64,000 bases of DNA. Origin: Tateyamaria omphalii. Its GTDB lineage: Bacteria > Pseudomonadota > Alphaproteobacteria > Rhodobacterales > Rhodobacteraceae. A program made the translations under genes and the position numbers. Shown here piece by piece: positions 18,657 to 26,947 of this stretch. The notes below the pieces were generated by a model, which was not told the origin of the DNA, did no database searches, and saw only the letters and a list, made by a program, of their open reading frames with translations. Position 1 is the stretch's first letter. The number at the start of each line of letters is the position of its first letter. The stretch spans positions 2,356,001 through 2,420,000 of the forward strand of contig NZ_CP019312.1 in NCBI RefSeq assembly GCF_001969365.1, read 5' to 3'.

Positions 18657-19505
18657 ATGAAGAATAAACGGTTCCAAAACGTACCTGCGGGTGCCGAAAA
18701 CCCATTGAACGCCGCCGTATCGGCCCGCGACCGCAGCACGCTGTCCATGGTCGAACAGGCCGTCAAGCATAAGCAGACACTCCTTGCCTTCCAGCCTGTC
18801 GTGATTGCAAACGACCAGCGCCGCGTCGGATTTTACGAGGGGCTCATTCGGGTCATGGACGACACGGGCCGCATCATCCCGGCCAAGGATTTCATGCCCG
18901 TCGTCGAACGTGCGGAATTGGGGCGCGAGATTGATGTCGTGGCCCTGAACATGGGGCTGCGGACACTGCACGAACATCCCGATATCCGCCTGTCCATCAA
19001 TATGTCCGCCCGCTCCATCGGCTACCAAAGCTGGATGCAAACGATGAACCGCTGGCTGAAAAAGGATGCCAGCGTCGGTGAACGCCTGATCCTCGAAATC
19101 ACCGAAGGGTCGGCCATGGACCAGCCGGAACTGGTCGTTGACTTCATGGACCGTCTCAGCAGCCGCGGCATCTGCTTTGCACTCGACGATTTTGGTGCGG
19201 GATACACGGCACTGCGGTATTTCAAGGATTTCTTCTTTGACGTCCTCAAGATCGACATGGAATTTTGCCACGGGATCGCGGGCGACCCGGACACGCAGGC
19301 ACTGACCGCGGCGATTATCCAGATCGGGCACCATTTCGACATGCTCGTCGTCGCCGAAGGGGTCGAACGCGCCGAAGATGTAGAAATGCTCACGCAATTG
19401 GGGGCCGACTGTTTGCAGGGCTTCTATTTCCAGGCGCCACAGGTCCGGCCCAATTGGCTGATGGACAAACAGCCAGCAGCAAAACGCGCAGGCCAACAGG
19501 CCTGA
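18657..19505 (+). CDS. EAL-domain cyclic-di-GMP phosphodiesterase
   Basis: The 282-residue protein is essentially a lone EAL domain. Catalytic residues appear intact: E61 in FYEGL (EGL variant), N115 in INMSAR, E147 in LEITEG, DDFGAG at 177-182, K198 in VLKID, and E234 in VVAEGVE; GFYFQAP closes the domain. It would hydrolyse c-di-GMP to pGpG in the cytoplasm, influencing motility and biofilm switching. No sensor, GGDEF or membrane segment is present. ATG 18657 is chosen; a GTG at 18618 would add 13 residues. Upstream, TTAA-N7-TTTA at 18587-18601 resembles a CtrA site. Confidence 0.88.
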   Translation: MKNKRFQNVPAGAENPLNAAVSARDRSTLSMVEQAVKHKQTLLAFQPVVIANDQRRVGFYEGLIRVMDDTGRIIPAKDFMPVVERAELGREIDVVALNMGLRTLHEHPDIRLSINMSARSIGYQSWMQTMNRWLKKDASVGERLILEITEGSAMDQPELVVDFMDRLSSRGICFALDDFGAGYTALRYFKDFFFDVLKIDMEFCHGIAGDPDTQALTAAIIQIGHHFDMLVVAEGVERAEDVEMLTQLGADCLQGFYFQAPQVRPNWLMDKQPAAKRAGQQA

Positions 19506-19654
19506 GACATAACGTCAGTTGCCGCACAGCGGCGAATCCGGTACGTCCACACGCGACGCGGGATCATTCTGAGGCCCGCACCGGCGTGAAGCGCCCTTGG
19601 ACGTGCAAAGTCTCGGAGTGGTCCTCAAGGTAACTGACAGAGGACCCGACCCCC

Positions 19655-20830
19655 ATGACCAACATCGTCATCGCTTCAGCCGCCCGCACTGCCGTTGGCA
19701 GCTTTGGTGGCTCTTTCGCCAACACCCCCGCCCATGACCTTGGCGCAACCGTGCTCGAAGCGGTGGTGGAGCGCGCAGGGATCGACAAATCCGACGTCTC
19801 TGAAACCATCCTCGGCCAGGTGCTGACAGCCGCCCAGGGCCAGAACCCGGCCCGCCAGGCGCATATCAACGCCGGGCTCCCCAAGGAAAGCGCGGCCTGG
19901 TCCATCAACCAGGTCTGCGGCTCCGGCCTGCGCGCCGTGGCGCTGGGTGCCCAGCACATCGCGCTGGGTGACGCCGATATCGTGGCCGCCGGTGGCCAGG
20001 AAAACATGACCCTCTCGCCCCACGCCGCCGCCCTGCGCGCCGGTCACAAGATGGGCGACATGAAATACATCGACACGATGATCCGCGACGGTCTGTGGGA
20101 CGCCTTCAACGGCTACCACATGGGCCAGACGGCAGAGAATGTTGCCGATCAGTGGCAAATCACCCGCGACACGCAGGACGAATTTGCCGTTGCATCGCAA
20201 AACAAGGCCGAAGCCGCGCAAAAGGCCGGCAAGTTCGCAGACGAAATCACCGCCTTCACCGTCAAGGGCCGCAAGGGCGACACCATCGTCGACGCCGATG
20301 AATACATCCGCCACGGCGCCACAATGGAAGCGATGGCCAAGCTGCGCCCCGCCTTCACCAAGGACGGGTCGGTCACCGCCGCCAACGCCTCCGGCCTGAA
20401 CGACGGCGCCGCCGCGGCCCTGCTGATGAGCGCCGAAAACGCAGAAAAACGCGGGATCGAACCGCTGGCGCGCATCGCCAGCTACGCCACCGTCGGCCTC
20501 GACCCGTCCATCATGGGCGTGGGCCCGATCTATGCCAGCCGCAAGGCACTGGAAAAAGCCGGGTGGAAACCCGAAGACCTCGACCTTGTCGAAGCCAACG
20601 AAGCCTTCGCCGCGCAAGCCTGCGCCGTGAACAAGGACATGGGTTGGGACCCGGCGATCGTGAACGTGAACGGCGGCGCCATCGCAATCGGCCACCCCAT
20701 CGGCGCCTCGGGCGCCCGCATCCTCAACACCCTGCTGTTCGAGATGAAGCGCCGCGACGCGAAAAAGGGCCTCGCCACGCTCTGCATCGGTGGCGGCATG
20801 GGTGTCGCCATGTGCCTCGAGCGCGACTGA
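19655..20830 (+). CDS. phaA: Acetyl-CoA C-acetyltransferase (beta-ketothiolase)
   Basis: The 391-residue thiolase has all active-site signatures: nucleophile Cys in [11 protein letters not shown] (about residue 89), [25 protein letters not shown] (His) and [13 protein letters not shown] (second Cys). It condenses two acetyl-CoA to acetoacetyl-CoA. The next gene is the acetoacetyl-CoA reductase, so the pair supplies polyhydroxybutyrate monomers; the synthase phaC is not in this window. GAGGACC precedes the ATG. A terminator follows, so phaB may have its own promoter. Confidence 0.95.
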   Translation: MTNIVIASAARTAVGSFGGSFANTPAHDLGATVLEAVVERAGIDKSDVSETILGQVLTAAQGQNPARQAHINAGLPKESAAWSINQVCGSGLRAVALGAQHIALGDADIVAAGGQENMTLSPHAAALRAGHKMGDMKYIDTMIRDGLWDAFNGYHMGQTAENVADQWQITRDTQDEFAVASQNKAEAAQKAGKFADEITAFTVKGRKGDTIVDADEYIRHGATMEAMAKLRPAFTKDGSVTAANASGLNDGAAAALLMSAENAEKRGIEPLARIASYATVGLDPSIMGVGPIYASRKALEKAGWKPEDLDLVEANEAFAAQACAVNKDMGWDPAIVNVNGGAIAIGHPIGASGARILNTLLFEMKRRDAKKGLATLCIGGGMGVAMCLERD

Positions 20831-20856
20831 TCCGCCGCTGCGGCTGACGCAAATCA

Positions 20857-20890
20857 AGGCGGCGCATCCCCGCGCCGCCTATTCTTTTTC
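20857..20890 (+). terminator. Rho-independent terminator after phaA
   Basis: AGGCGGCGC - ATCCCC - GCGCCGCCT makes a 9-bp perfect stem followed by ATTCTTTTTC. It separates phaA from phaB, perhaps as an attenuating element. Confidence 0.8.
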
Positions 20891-20934
20891 GACACGACCT
20901 GACCTAACACCAAAGTAGGCGCGTAATAATGTTG

Positions 20935-20955
20935 CGCTCAACCCGCATTTGAGCG
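20935..20955. promoter_or_regulatory. Inverted repeat upstream of phbB, possible operator
   Basis: CGCTCAA (20935-20941) and TTGAGCG (20949-20955) are perfect inverted repeats around a 7-base spacer, 37 bases before the phbB start. It could be an operator or an mRNA hairpin. No poly-T follows, so it is not a terminator. Confidence 0.4.
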
Positions 20956-20991
20956 AAACAATGCGAAACACACCCCAGAAGGAGTCTCCCC

Positions 20992-21714
20992 ATGTCCCGT
21001 GTAGCCCTCGTCACCGGCGGTAGCCGCGGTATCGGCGAAGCCATTTCCAAAGCCCTGAAAGACGCAGGCTATGCCGTCGCCGCCACATATGCGGGCAATG
21101 ACGAAGCCGCCGCGAAGTTCACGGACGAAACCGGCATCAAAACCTACAAGTGGAACGTGGCCGATTACGACGAATCGAAAGCGGGCCTCGCACAGGTCGA
21201 ATCCGATCTCGGCCCCATCGACGTGGTCGTCGCAAACGCGGGCATCACCCGCGACGCGCCCTTCCACAAGATGACGCCTGAGCAATGGCACCAGGTCATC
21301 GACACGAACCTCACCGGCGTGTTCAACACCGTCCACCCGCTCTGGCCCGGCATGCGCGAGCGCAAGTTCGGCCGCGTCATCGTGATCTCGTCGATCAACG
21401 GACAAAAGGGCCAGTTCGCGCAGGTGAACTATGCTGCGACCAAGGCAGGTGATCTGGGCATCGTCAAATCGCTGGCGCAGGAAGGCGCGCGCGCTGGCAT
21501 CACCGCCAACGCGATCTGCCCGGGCTATATCGGGACGGACATGGTCATGGCCGTGCCCGAAAAAGTGCGTGAAAGCATCATCGCACAAATCCCTGCGGGC
21601 CGTCTGGGCGAACCGGAAGAAATCGCACGCTGCGTGGTGTTCCTGGCATCGGACGATTCGGGCTTCATCAACGGCTCGACCATCTCGGCCAACGGCGCGC
21701 AGTTCTTCGTGTGA
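20992..21714 (+). CDS. phbB: Acetoacetyl-CoA reductase (NADPH-dependent)
   Basis: This 240-residue short-chain dehydrogenase has a cofactor motif VTGGSRGIGEAI at the N-terminus, NAGITRD, the catalytic Ser in VISSINGQKGQFAQ, and YxxxK in NYAATKAG. The GQKGQFAQVNY stretch is characteristic of PhaB/PhbB rather than FabG. It reduces acetoacetyl-CoA to (R)-3-hydroxybutyryl-CoA for polyhydroxyalkanoate synthesis. AGAAGGAGTC precedes the ATG. Upstream, a 7-bp inverted repeat (20935-20955) lies between the phaA terminator and this start. Downstream are a phased GTGCAC array and a terminator. Confidence 0.94.
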   Translation: MSRVALVTGGSRGIGEAISKALKDAGYAVAATYAGNDEAAAKFTDETGIKTYKWNVADYDESKAGLAQVESDLGPIDVVVANAGITRDAPFHKMTPEQWHQVIDTNLTGVFNTVHPLWPGMRERKFGRVIVISSINGQKGQFAQVNYAATKAGDLGIVKSLAQEGARAGITANAICPGYIGTDMVMAVPEKVRESIIAQIPAGRLGEPEEIARCVVFLASDDSGFINGSTISANGAQFFV

Positions 21715-21721
21715 CAAAACG

Positions 21722-21760
21722 GTGTACGGTCTGTGCACGTTCGGTGCACAGGTTGTGCAC
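21722..21760. repeat. Four hexamer palindromes with exact 11-bp period (GTGTAC then three GTGCAC)
   Basis: GTGTAC starts at 21722 and GTGCAC at 21733, 21744 and 21755. Each is self-complementary and lies exactly 11 bases from the next, one helical turn. The array sits between the phbB stop and its terminator. The spacers (GGTCT, GTTCG, AGGTT) are not conserved. Confidence 0.6.
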
Positions 21761-21778
21761 AGCCATTTTCGACAAAAA

Positions 21779-21812
21779 AGGGCCGGTGCGTCGCTGCACC
21801 GGCCCTTCCTTT
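21779..21812 (+). terminator. Rho-independent terminator after phbB (bidirectional)
   Basis: AGGGCCGGTGC - GTCGCT - GCACCGGCCCT is an 11-bp perfect stem, preceded by AAAAAA and followed by TCCTTTAT. It can end phbB on the plus strand and the small minus-strand gene at 21837. Confidence 0.88.
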
Positions 21813-21836
21813 ATCCCGTAAGATGGCGCGCGCCCA

Positions 21837-21956
21837 TCAGCGGGAAGTCTTGCTCCCGAACAGCCAGGTCCAGGCACCCGCCAATGCGGCGCCGCGCTCT
21901 GCGTGGGCGCGTTCCAGACCTTGGCGGATGGCGGGGTGTGCGGATGTCTCGAACAT
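21837..21956 (-). CDS. Small 39-residue basic protein, unknown
   Basis: An ORF of 39 codons reads MFETSAHPAIRQGLERAHAE, continues RGAALAGAWTWLF, and ends with a short basic tail. AAAGGAT lies upstream of ATG 21956. The pattern (an N-terminal acidic turn, a helix with RAHAERG, then a WTWLF segment) is one I recall from small uncharacterised Rhodobacterales proteins. The function is not known. It is divergent from the LysR gene and shares the phbB terminator. Confidence 0.55.
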   Translation of the reverse strand: MFETSAHPAIRQGLERAHAERGAALAGAWTWLFGSKTSR

Positions 21957-22067
21957 GGGCGGTATCCTTTGGATCAGTGTTTCTGAATTGATCTGAATAT
22001 GCGCCGTTATCCGCCAGCCGACAAACGAGACTTTCCATAGGTTCACTTAAGCTGTATTTAAGCGAAG

Positions 22068-23015
22068 ATGCCGGACCGCCTGCCCCCTCTCACCGCCCTG
22101 CGCGCCTTTGATGCCGCCGCACGGCACATGTCCTTTGCCAAGGCGGCAGAGGAATTGAATGTCACGCCCGCTGCCCTCAGTTTCCAGATCAAATCGCTCG
22201 AGGAACATCTGGGCACCCAAGTGTTCCGCCGCCTCAACCGCGCGGTGGAACTGACCGAAGCAGGCCGCGCCATGGCCCCCGGCATGGCCGACGGGTTCCA
22301 AACCCTCGCCACCGCCTGGCGCGCCGCCGAACGCACATTGAACAATGAAACACTGACGGTTACGGCGGGTCCGGCCTTCACCGCCAAGTGGCTCGCGCCC
22401 CGCCTCTACGAATTTGCGCAAGCCCATCCAGAGATCGAGCTGCGCTTTTCCGCGACACTCAAACTATGTGATCTCAGCCGCGACGAGGTCGATGTCGCCA
22501 TCCGTTTCGGCCCCGGCACGGACGACGGGGTCTATTCCATGCCGCTTGCCCAGGAATGGGTGTGCCCCGTTATGACGCCCGAGATGGCCGCAAAATACCC
22601 GACGCCGGAAAGCCTGCGCGACGCCACGCTGATCTTTGACGACAGCATTTCTTTCCTCAAACCCGCCAGCGAATGGGACACATGGTTCCGCATGATGGGG
22701 ATGGATTTCGAACCAAAGGCGGGCCCCCGGTTCAGCCAGGCGGACCACGCCCTCGATGCCGCGCTGGCCGGTGTTGGCGTGGTGCTCGGGCGCCGGGCAT
22801 TCGTGGTCAAGGACCTGGATGACGGGCGGCTGGTGGCGCCGTTCCCATATGCGCTCGACACCGGGGTCCGCTTCCGTTTCCTCTGCTCCGAAGGGGCGGA
22901 AAACCGCCCCCAAATCGCCGCCTTCCGCGACTGGATCTTGACCGAAATCGCCAAGACCAGCCACATCACCAACCGCATGATCCGCAAGCCTTCCTCGGAC
23001 TTTCAAGCCGCATGA
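22068..23015 (+). CDS. LysR-family transcriptional regulator (GcvA type)
   Basis: The 315-residue protein starts with the GcvA-like signature LPPLTALRAFDAAARHMSFAKAAEELNVTPAALSFQIKSLEEHLG, the winged-helix DNA-binding domain (residues 4-64). A LysR substrate-binding domain follows (about 90-300). No sequence shows which gene it controls; the directly overlapping EamA exporter downstream is the likeliest partner. Its stop overlaps the EamA start region (ATGATGA). The small gene at 21837 is divergent. Confidence 0.88.
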   Translation: MPDRLPPLTALRAFDAAARHMSFAKAAEELNVTPAALSFQIKSLEEHLGTQVFRRLNRAVELTEAGRAMAPGMADGFQTLATAWRAAERTLNNETLTVTAGPAFTAKWLAPRLYEFAQAHPEIELRFSATLKLCDLSRDEVDVAIRFGPGTDDGVYSMPLAQEWVCPVMTPEMAAKYPTPESLRDATLIFDDSISFLKPASEWDTWFRMMGMDFEPKAGPRFSQADHALDAALAGVGVVLGRRAFVVKDLDDGRLVAPFPYALDTGVRFRFLCSEGAENRPQIAAFRDWILTEIAKTSHITNRMIRKPSSDFQAA

Positions 23016-23899
23016 TGACCCGCCGCACCGCCACGCTCATCGGCTTTGTTGCCGTGCTTCTATGGGGCGTGCTGGCGCTGCTGACCGTGGGGTCCGCGCC
23101 GACGCCGCCATTTCTGCTGAACGCCATCTGCTTTGCAATCGGCGGCACGCTGGGGTTGGTCTGGACCGCATATAGTGGCGGGCTCGACCAACTGCGCGCT
23201 GTCCCGCTCCATGTCTACGTCATGGGTACGCTGGGCCTGTTTGGCTACCACGCGCTCTATTTTTCGGCCCTGCGCCTCGCGCCCGCCGCCGAAGCGAGCT
23301 TGATCGCCTATCTCTGGCCACTGCTGATCGTGCTGTTCTCCGGCCTCTTACCGGGGGAAACACTGCGATCCGGCCACATCATAGGCGCGTTGATCGGATT
23401 TGCAGGGGCTGCGCTGATCATCACGGGCGGGTCCGCCGGGTTCAATCCCAATGCCCTGCCCGGCTACTTTTTGGCCATGGCCTGCGCGCTCACCTGGTCC
23501 AGCTATTCCGTTCTGTCGCGGCGCTTTGGCACCGTGCCCACCGCATCCGTCGCCGTGTTTTGCATCGCCAGCGCCGCGCTGTCTGTGCCCTTCCACCTGA
23601 CGCTGGAAAATACGGTTTGGCCCGCAGGACAGCTGGGCTGGCTCAGCGCGATCCTGCTGGGGCTTGGCCCCGTTGGCCTTGCGTTCTACGTCTGGGACAT
23701 CGGGGTAAAGCGCGGCGACATACAGATGCTCGGCACCGCGTCCTATGCCGCGCCACTTCTGTCGACGGTGGTCCTGGTGGTGGCTGGCGTGGCTGTACCA
23801 ACGTGGTCATTGGCGCTTGCGGCGCTCCTGATCACGGGCGGAGCACTGCTGGCAGCCCGCGCCAGCCTGAAGGGGACCCTCAACTCGAAAGTCGGGTAA
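23012..23899 (+). CDS. EamA/DMT-family transporter
   Basis: The 295-residue inner-membrane protein has ten predicted helices in two EamA repeats, beginning LIGFVAVLLWGVLALLT. YHALYFSALRLAPAAEASLIAYLWPLLIVLFS marks the first repeat, and GPVGLAFYVWDIGVKRGDIQMLG the second. It probably exports amino acids or similar metabolites. The start overlaps the LysR stop, so the regulator and transporter form one unit. The 3' end runs 20 bp into the convergent DUF465 gene. Confidence 0.87.
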   Translation: MMTRRTATLIGFVAVLLWGVLALLTVGSAPTPPFLLNAICFAIGGTLGLVWTAYSGGLDQLRAVPLHVYVMGTLGLFGYHALYFSALRLAPAAEASLIAYLWPLLIVLFSGLLPGETLRSGHIIGALIGFAGAALIITGGSAGFNPNALPGYFLAMACALTWSSYSVLSRRFGTVPTASVAVFCIASAALSVPFHLTLENTVWPAGQLGWLSAILLGLGPVGLAFYVWDIGVKRGDIQMLGTASYAAPLLSTVVLVVAGVAVPTWSLALAALLITGGALLAARASLKGTLNSKVG

Positions 23900-24044
23900 T
23901 CTCTTCTTTCAGCTTCAGCTTCTGCTTCTTCATGGTGGCCACTTGCATCTGATCAATGCCTGGCGATCGTTGGGCCATATCAACCTGTTCGCTCAGGTTC
24001 TGATGCTTCTTTTTCAACTCTTCGAGATGGGCGGTCACGCTCAT
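23880..24044 (-). CDS. DUF465 family protein (YdcH-like)
   Basis: The 54-residue protein is almost entirely one charged helix: SVTAHLEELKKKHQNLSEQ, then QVATMKKQKLKLKEEITRL. Length and pattern match DUF465/YdcH. Its function is unknown. AAGGAGG precedes ATG 24044; a longer upstream frame lacks a signal. Confidence 0.82.
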   Translation of the reverse strand: MSVTAHLEELKKKHQNLSEQVDMAQRSPGIDQMQVATMKKQKLKLKEEITRLSS

Positions 24045-24158
24045 ACGGGTCCTCCTTGCTGATAAAGTTGCCCCCACAGCCAAGCACAGCTTTGCGTACA
24101 AGTCACGCCGCAGGCGCAGCATGTGGATAAGCTAAATGTAGGAACGGTTAACTTCCCG

Positions 24159-24902
24159 TTAAAGGTGTAGAGCCGCCCCTGCGCGCAAAATCGCTTGGAT
24201 TTCAGGCGTATAGCTTTCGCCATCCCGCTCGTGCCGGGCGCCTTCGTGTAAAATGATCGGAAAATGCAGCCTAAAATCTGCGCGCCCGTCCTTGCGCGCC
24301 CGGAAAATCACCAGCTCTGCCGGTTTTCCGACCCGTGGACAAAGCGGCCAGATCTCTGGGCTGCCAAGGCGGCCGTGGGCCCCGGCCAGCAGGTCTGGCA
24401 CGCGCTCGGCCCGGTGGATCATGTGCAGATAGCCCTTGTGCCGCAACCGCCGCGCCGCCGCGTCGATCCAGGCGGCAATGGGCGTTTCCGCCCCACGGCC
24501 CGCCTCGCGCCCCTGATCCGCCGCCACGTGCCCGGAATCCCGGTCGAAAAAGGGCGGATTGGCCAGCACATGGTCGAACGAACGGTATCGTACCGCGTCT
24601 GGCAAATCCGTCAGATCAGCGGCAAACGTCTCCAGCCCATTGCGCGCGGCCAGTGCGGCATAATCGCGCTGCCTCTCGACCCCAACCAGCGCAAGCCCCG
24701 GTACCCGGGCGCCCAAACACAAGGCCGCAGTGCCCACACCACAGCCCAGGTCAAGCACCGCCTGTCCTGATTTCGCAGGCACGGAGGCCGCCAGCAGCAC
24801 CGGGTCCACCCCAGCCCGATACCCCGCACGCGGCTGCCACAGATGCAGCCGCCCGCCCAGAAACGCGTCATGCGTCAGATCAGCGTCCAAGGTCGATGTC
24901 AT
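24159..24902 (-). CDS. trmN6: tRNA1(Val) adenine-37-N6-methyltransferase-like protein
   Basis: The 247-residue class I methyltransferase has HLWQPRAGYRAGVDPVLLAASV (the conserved TrmN6 lead), motif I LDLGCGVGTAAL, and the adenine-N6 motif NPPFF (in HVLANPPFFDRDSG). It would methylate N6 of A37 in tRNA-Val. The gene overlaps the end of the upstream DUF2007 gene by 23 bp, a small two-gene unit. Confidence 0.85.
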   Translation of the reverse strand: MTSTLDADLTHDAFLGGRLHLWQPRAGYRAGVDPVLLAASVPAKSGQAVLDLGCGVGTAALCLGARVPGLALVGVERQRDYAALAARNGLETFAADLTDLPDAVRYRSFDHVLANPPFFDRDSGHVAADQGREAGRGAETPIAAWIDAAARRLRHKGYLHMIHRAERVPDLLAGAHGRLGSPEIWPLCPRVGKPAELVIFRARKDGRADFRLHFPIILHEGARHERDGESYTPEIQAILRAGAALHL

Positions 24903-25095
24903 TGTCCGTCATCACCCGCAGGGCCGCGTCATAATCATCCGTCCGCACCATCAGGCGCCGGGGGAAAATGCCAATCCCACCCTCAAGGATGCTCATATTT
25001 ACGTCCATTTGAAAGCAGTCTATATCCTCGCCCTCAAGAAGGGCCGAGGCAAAGGCGATGATCGTCGGGTCAGTCGTGCGCAAAAGTTCCTTCAT
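24880..25095 (-). CDS. DUF2007 domain-containing protein
   Basis: The 71-residue protein reads MKELLRTTDPTIIAFASALL, LEGEDIDCFQMDVNMSILEG, then a basic linker and a short C-terminus (VMTDNDIDLGR). It matches DUF2007, a small ferredoxin-like fold once called a putative signal-transducing protein. The role is unknown. The start at 25095 is chosen over an upstream extension because it matches the family N-terminus. It is coupled to trmN6 by a 23-bp overlap and is divergent from the polyprenyl synthase. Confidence 0.8.
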   Translation of the reverse strand: MKELLRTTDPTIIAFASALLEGEDIDCFQMDVNMSILEGGIGIFPRRLMVRTDDYDAALRVMTDNDIDLGR

Positions 25096-25139
25096 ATCAT
25101 GGATGTAGGGGCACACCGGCCTAGCTGTCGAGGGGTGCA

Positions 25140-26150
25140 ATGGGGAAAGTGATGGACGCGTCCACAATCGCAAAGCCGCATGATCGTTTGGCGGCCGATC
25201 TGGCAGATGATCTGGAGGGGGTGAATGCCCTTATTCGGGACCGTATGGCCTCCGAACATGCACCCCGCATTCCCGAGGTGACGCGCCACCTGGTCGAAGC
25301 CGGCGGCAAGCGGCTGCGGCCCATGCTGACCCTCGCCTCCGCTCGGCTCTGCGGCTACGATGGCCCCTATCACGTGCACCTCGCCGCCACGGTCGAATTC
25401 ATCCACACCGCGACCCTGCTGCATGACGACGTGGTGGATGAAAGCGCCCAGCGGCGCGGACGGCCCACGGCGAACCTGCTCTGGGACAACAAGTCCTCGG
25501 TGCTGGTGGGCGACTACCTCTTCGCCCGCTCCTTTCAGCTGATGACCGAAACAGGCAACATGAGCGTCCTGCGCATCCTGTCCGACGCCGCCGCCACCAT
25601 CGCCGAAGGTGAAGTGCTGCAAATGACAGCAGCCCAGGACCTGGCCACAGACGAGGCCATCTACCTGCAAGTGGTGCGCGGCAAGACGGCGGCGCTGTTC
25701 TCCGCCGCCATGGAAGTGGGCGGGGTGATCGCAGGCAAAGACGCGGCGGCGACCCAAGCGCTCTTCGACTATGGCGACGCGCTCGGCATCGCCTTCCAGA
25801 TCGTGGATGATCTCTTGGACTATCAGGGGCAATCGGCGGCGACGGGCAAGAATGTGGGCGACGATTTCCGCGAACGCAAACTGACGCTGCCGGTCATCAA
25901 GGCGGTGGCCAAGGCGGGCGCCGAAGAGCGTGCGTTCTGGTCGCGCACCATCGAGAAGGGCAGGCAAGAGGACGGCGACCTCGACCACGCCCTGTCGCTC
26001 CTACACAAACACGGCGCGCTTGAGGCCACGAAACAGGACGCCATTGCTTGGGCGCACAAGGCCAAAGCATCGCTCGGCACCCTGCCGGGGCACGATCTGC
26101 GCGACATGCTGATCGATCTGGCGGACTACGTGGTCGAAAGGATCAACTAG
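25140..26150 (+). CDS. ispB: Polyprenyl (probably decaprenyl) diphosphate synthase
   Basis: This 336-residue trans-prenyltransferase has a first Asp-rich motif D96-D97-V-V-D100 (LLHDDVVDES) and a second D223-D224-L-L-D227 (FQIVDDLLDYQ), with GGKRLRPML near residue 55 for IPP binding. In Rhodobacterales the product is normally decaprenyl diphosphate for ubiquinone-10; chain length cannot be read here. GAGGGG precedes ATG 25140. The stop shares CTAG with the stop of convergent ispE. Confidence 0.92.
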   Translation: MGKVMDASTIAKPHDRLAADLADDLEGVNALIRDRMASEHAPRIPEVTRHLVEAGGKRLRPMLTLASARLCGYDGPYHVHLAATVEFIHTATLLHDDVVDESAQRRGRPTANLLWDNKSSVLVGDYLFARSFQLMTETGNMSVLRILSDAAATIAEGEVLQMTAAQDLATDEAIYLQVVRGKTAALFSAAMEVGGVIAGKDAAATQALFDYGDALGIAFQIVDDLLDYQGQSAATGKNVGDDFRERKLTLPVIKAVAKAGAEERAFWSRTIEKGRQEDGDLDHALSLLHKHGALEATKQDAIAWAHKAKASLGTLPGHDLRDMLIDLADYVVERIN

Positions 26151-26947
26151 GCGCCAATCGTCCTGACGGCACGCACCCACCACCGCGGCTGCCTGGCCGC
26201 AACGCTGTCCGCCGCCGTCCGCGCCGCCTTGGCATCAGCGTAGAGCCCGAAACAGGTCGAACCCGACCCAGACATGCGTGCAATCTCGGCCCCATGCAGT
26301 GACGCCAGCGCCGCGGATATGGCCGGGTTCCCGGACGCGGCAGGCGCCTGCAAATCGTTCCGCTGGCCGCGCAGCCATTCCACAAAGGCCGCACGATCCG
26401 GCCAGCCTAGCCGACCCTCCATCGCCGGATTGTCCTTCTGCCGCAACCGCTTGAACACCTCCGGCGTTGGCACGTGCACACCGGGATTGACCAGCACCAG
26501 ATCCAGCCCCGGAACACCGCCCAACGGCCTCACATCCTCACCGATCCCGCGCATCCGCTGCGGCACATCCAACAAACACACCGGCACATCCGCCCCAAGG
26601 GCCAGCGCATGCGCCTCCGCCCCCAACAGGCGCAGCACCGCAGCCGCGTCCGAAGACCCACCACCGATCCCCGCCCCGTGCGGCAGATTCTTTTCCAAAT
26701 GAAAGCGACCGGTCACGCCCGCCAACACGGCCGCACGCCAGACCAGATTGCGCCGGTCCGTCGGCACACCAACCGAAAATGGCCCTGATACATCCAGCGC
26801 CATCGACGGCGCGGGTTCAAACCGCAACCGATCCCCAACATCCGCAAAAACCACAAGCGAATCAAGCAGATGGTAGCCATCACTCCGCTGGCCGGTTACA
26901 TGCAGGGTCAGGTTGATCTTGGCGGGCGCAAAGGCCTCAATCGTCAT
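26147..26947 (-). CDS. ispE: 4-diphosphocytidyl-2-C-methyl-D-erythritol kinase
   Basis: This 266-residue GHMP kinase has FAPAKINLTLHV at the N-terminus, the ATP loop LPHGAGIGGGSSDAAA at about 88-103, and MSGSGSTCFGLY near the C-terminus. It phosphorylates CDP-ME in the MEP isoprenoid pathway, and the convergent neighbour is a prenyl synthase that uses the pathway's product. ATG 26947 lies inside the end of the TPR gene (11-bp overlap), so it is translated as the second gene of that operon. Confidence 0.93.
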   Translation of the reverse strand: MTIEAFAPAKINLTLHVTGQRSDGYHLLDSLVVFADVGDRLRFEPAPSMALDVSGPFSVGVPTDRRNLVWRAAVLAGVTGRFHLEKNLPHGAGIGGGSSDAAAVLRLLGAEAHALALGADVPVCLLDVPQRMRGIGEDVRPLGGVPGLDLVLVNPGVHVPTPEVFKRLRQKDNPAMEGRLGWPDRAAFVEWLRGQRNDLQAPAASGNPAISAALASLHGAEIARMSGSGSTCFGLYADAKAARTAADSVAARQPRWWVRAVRTIGA

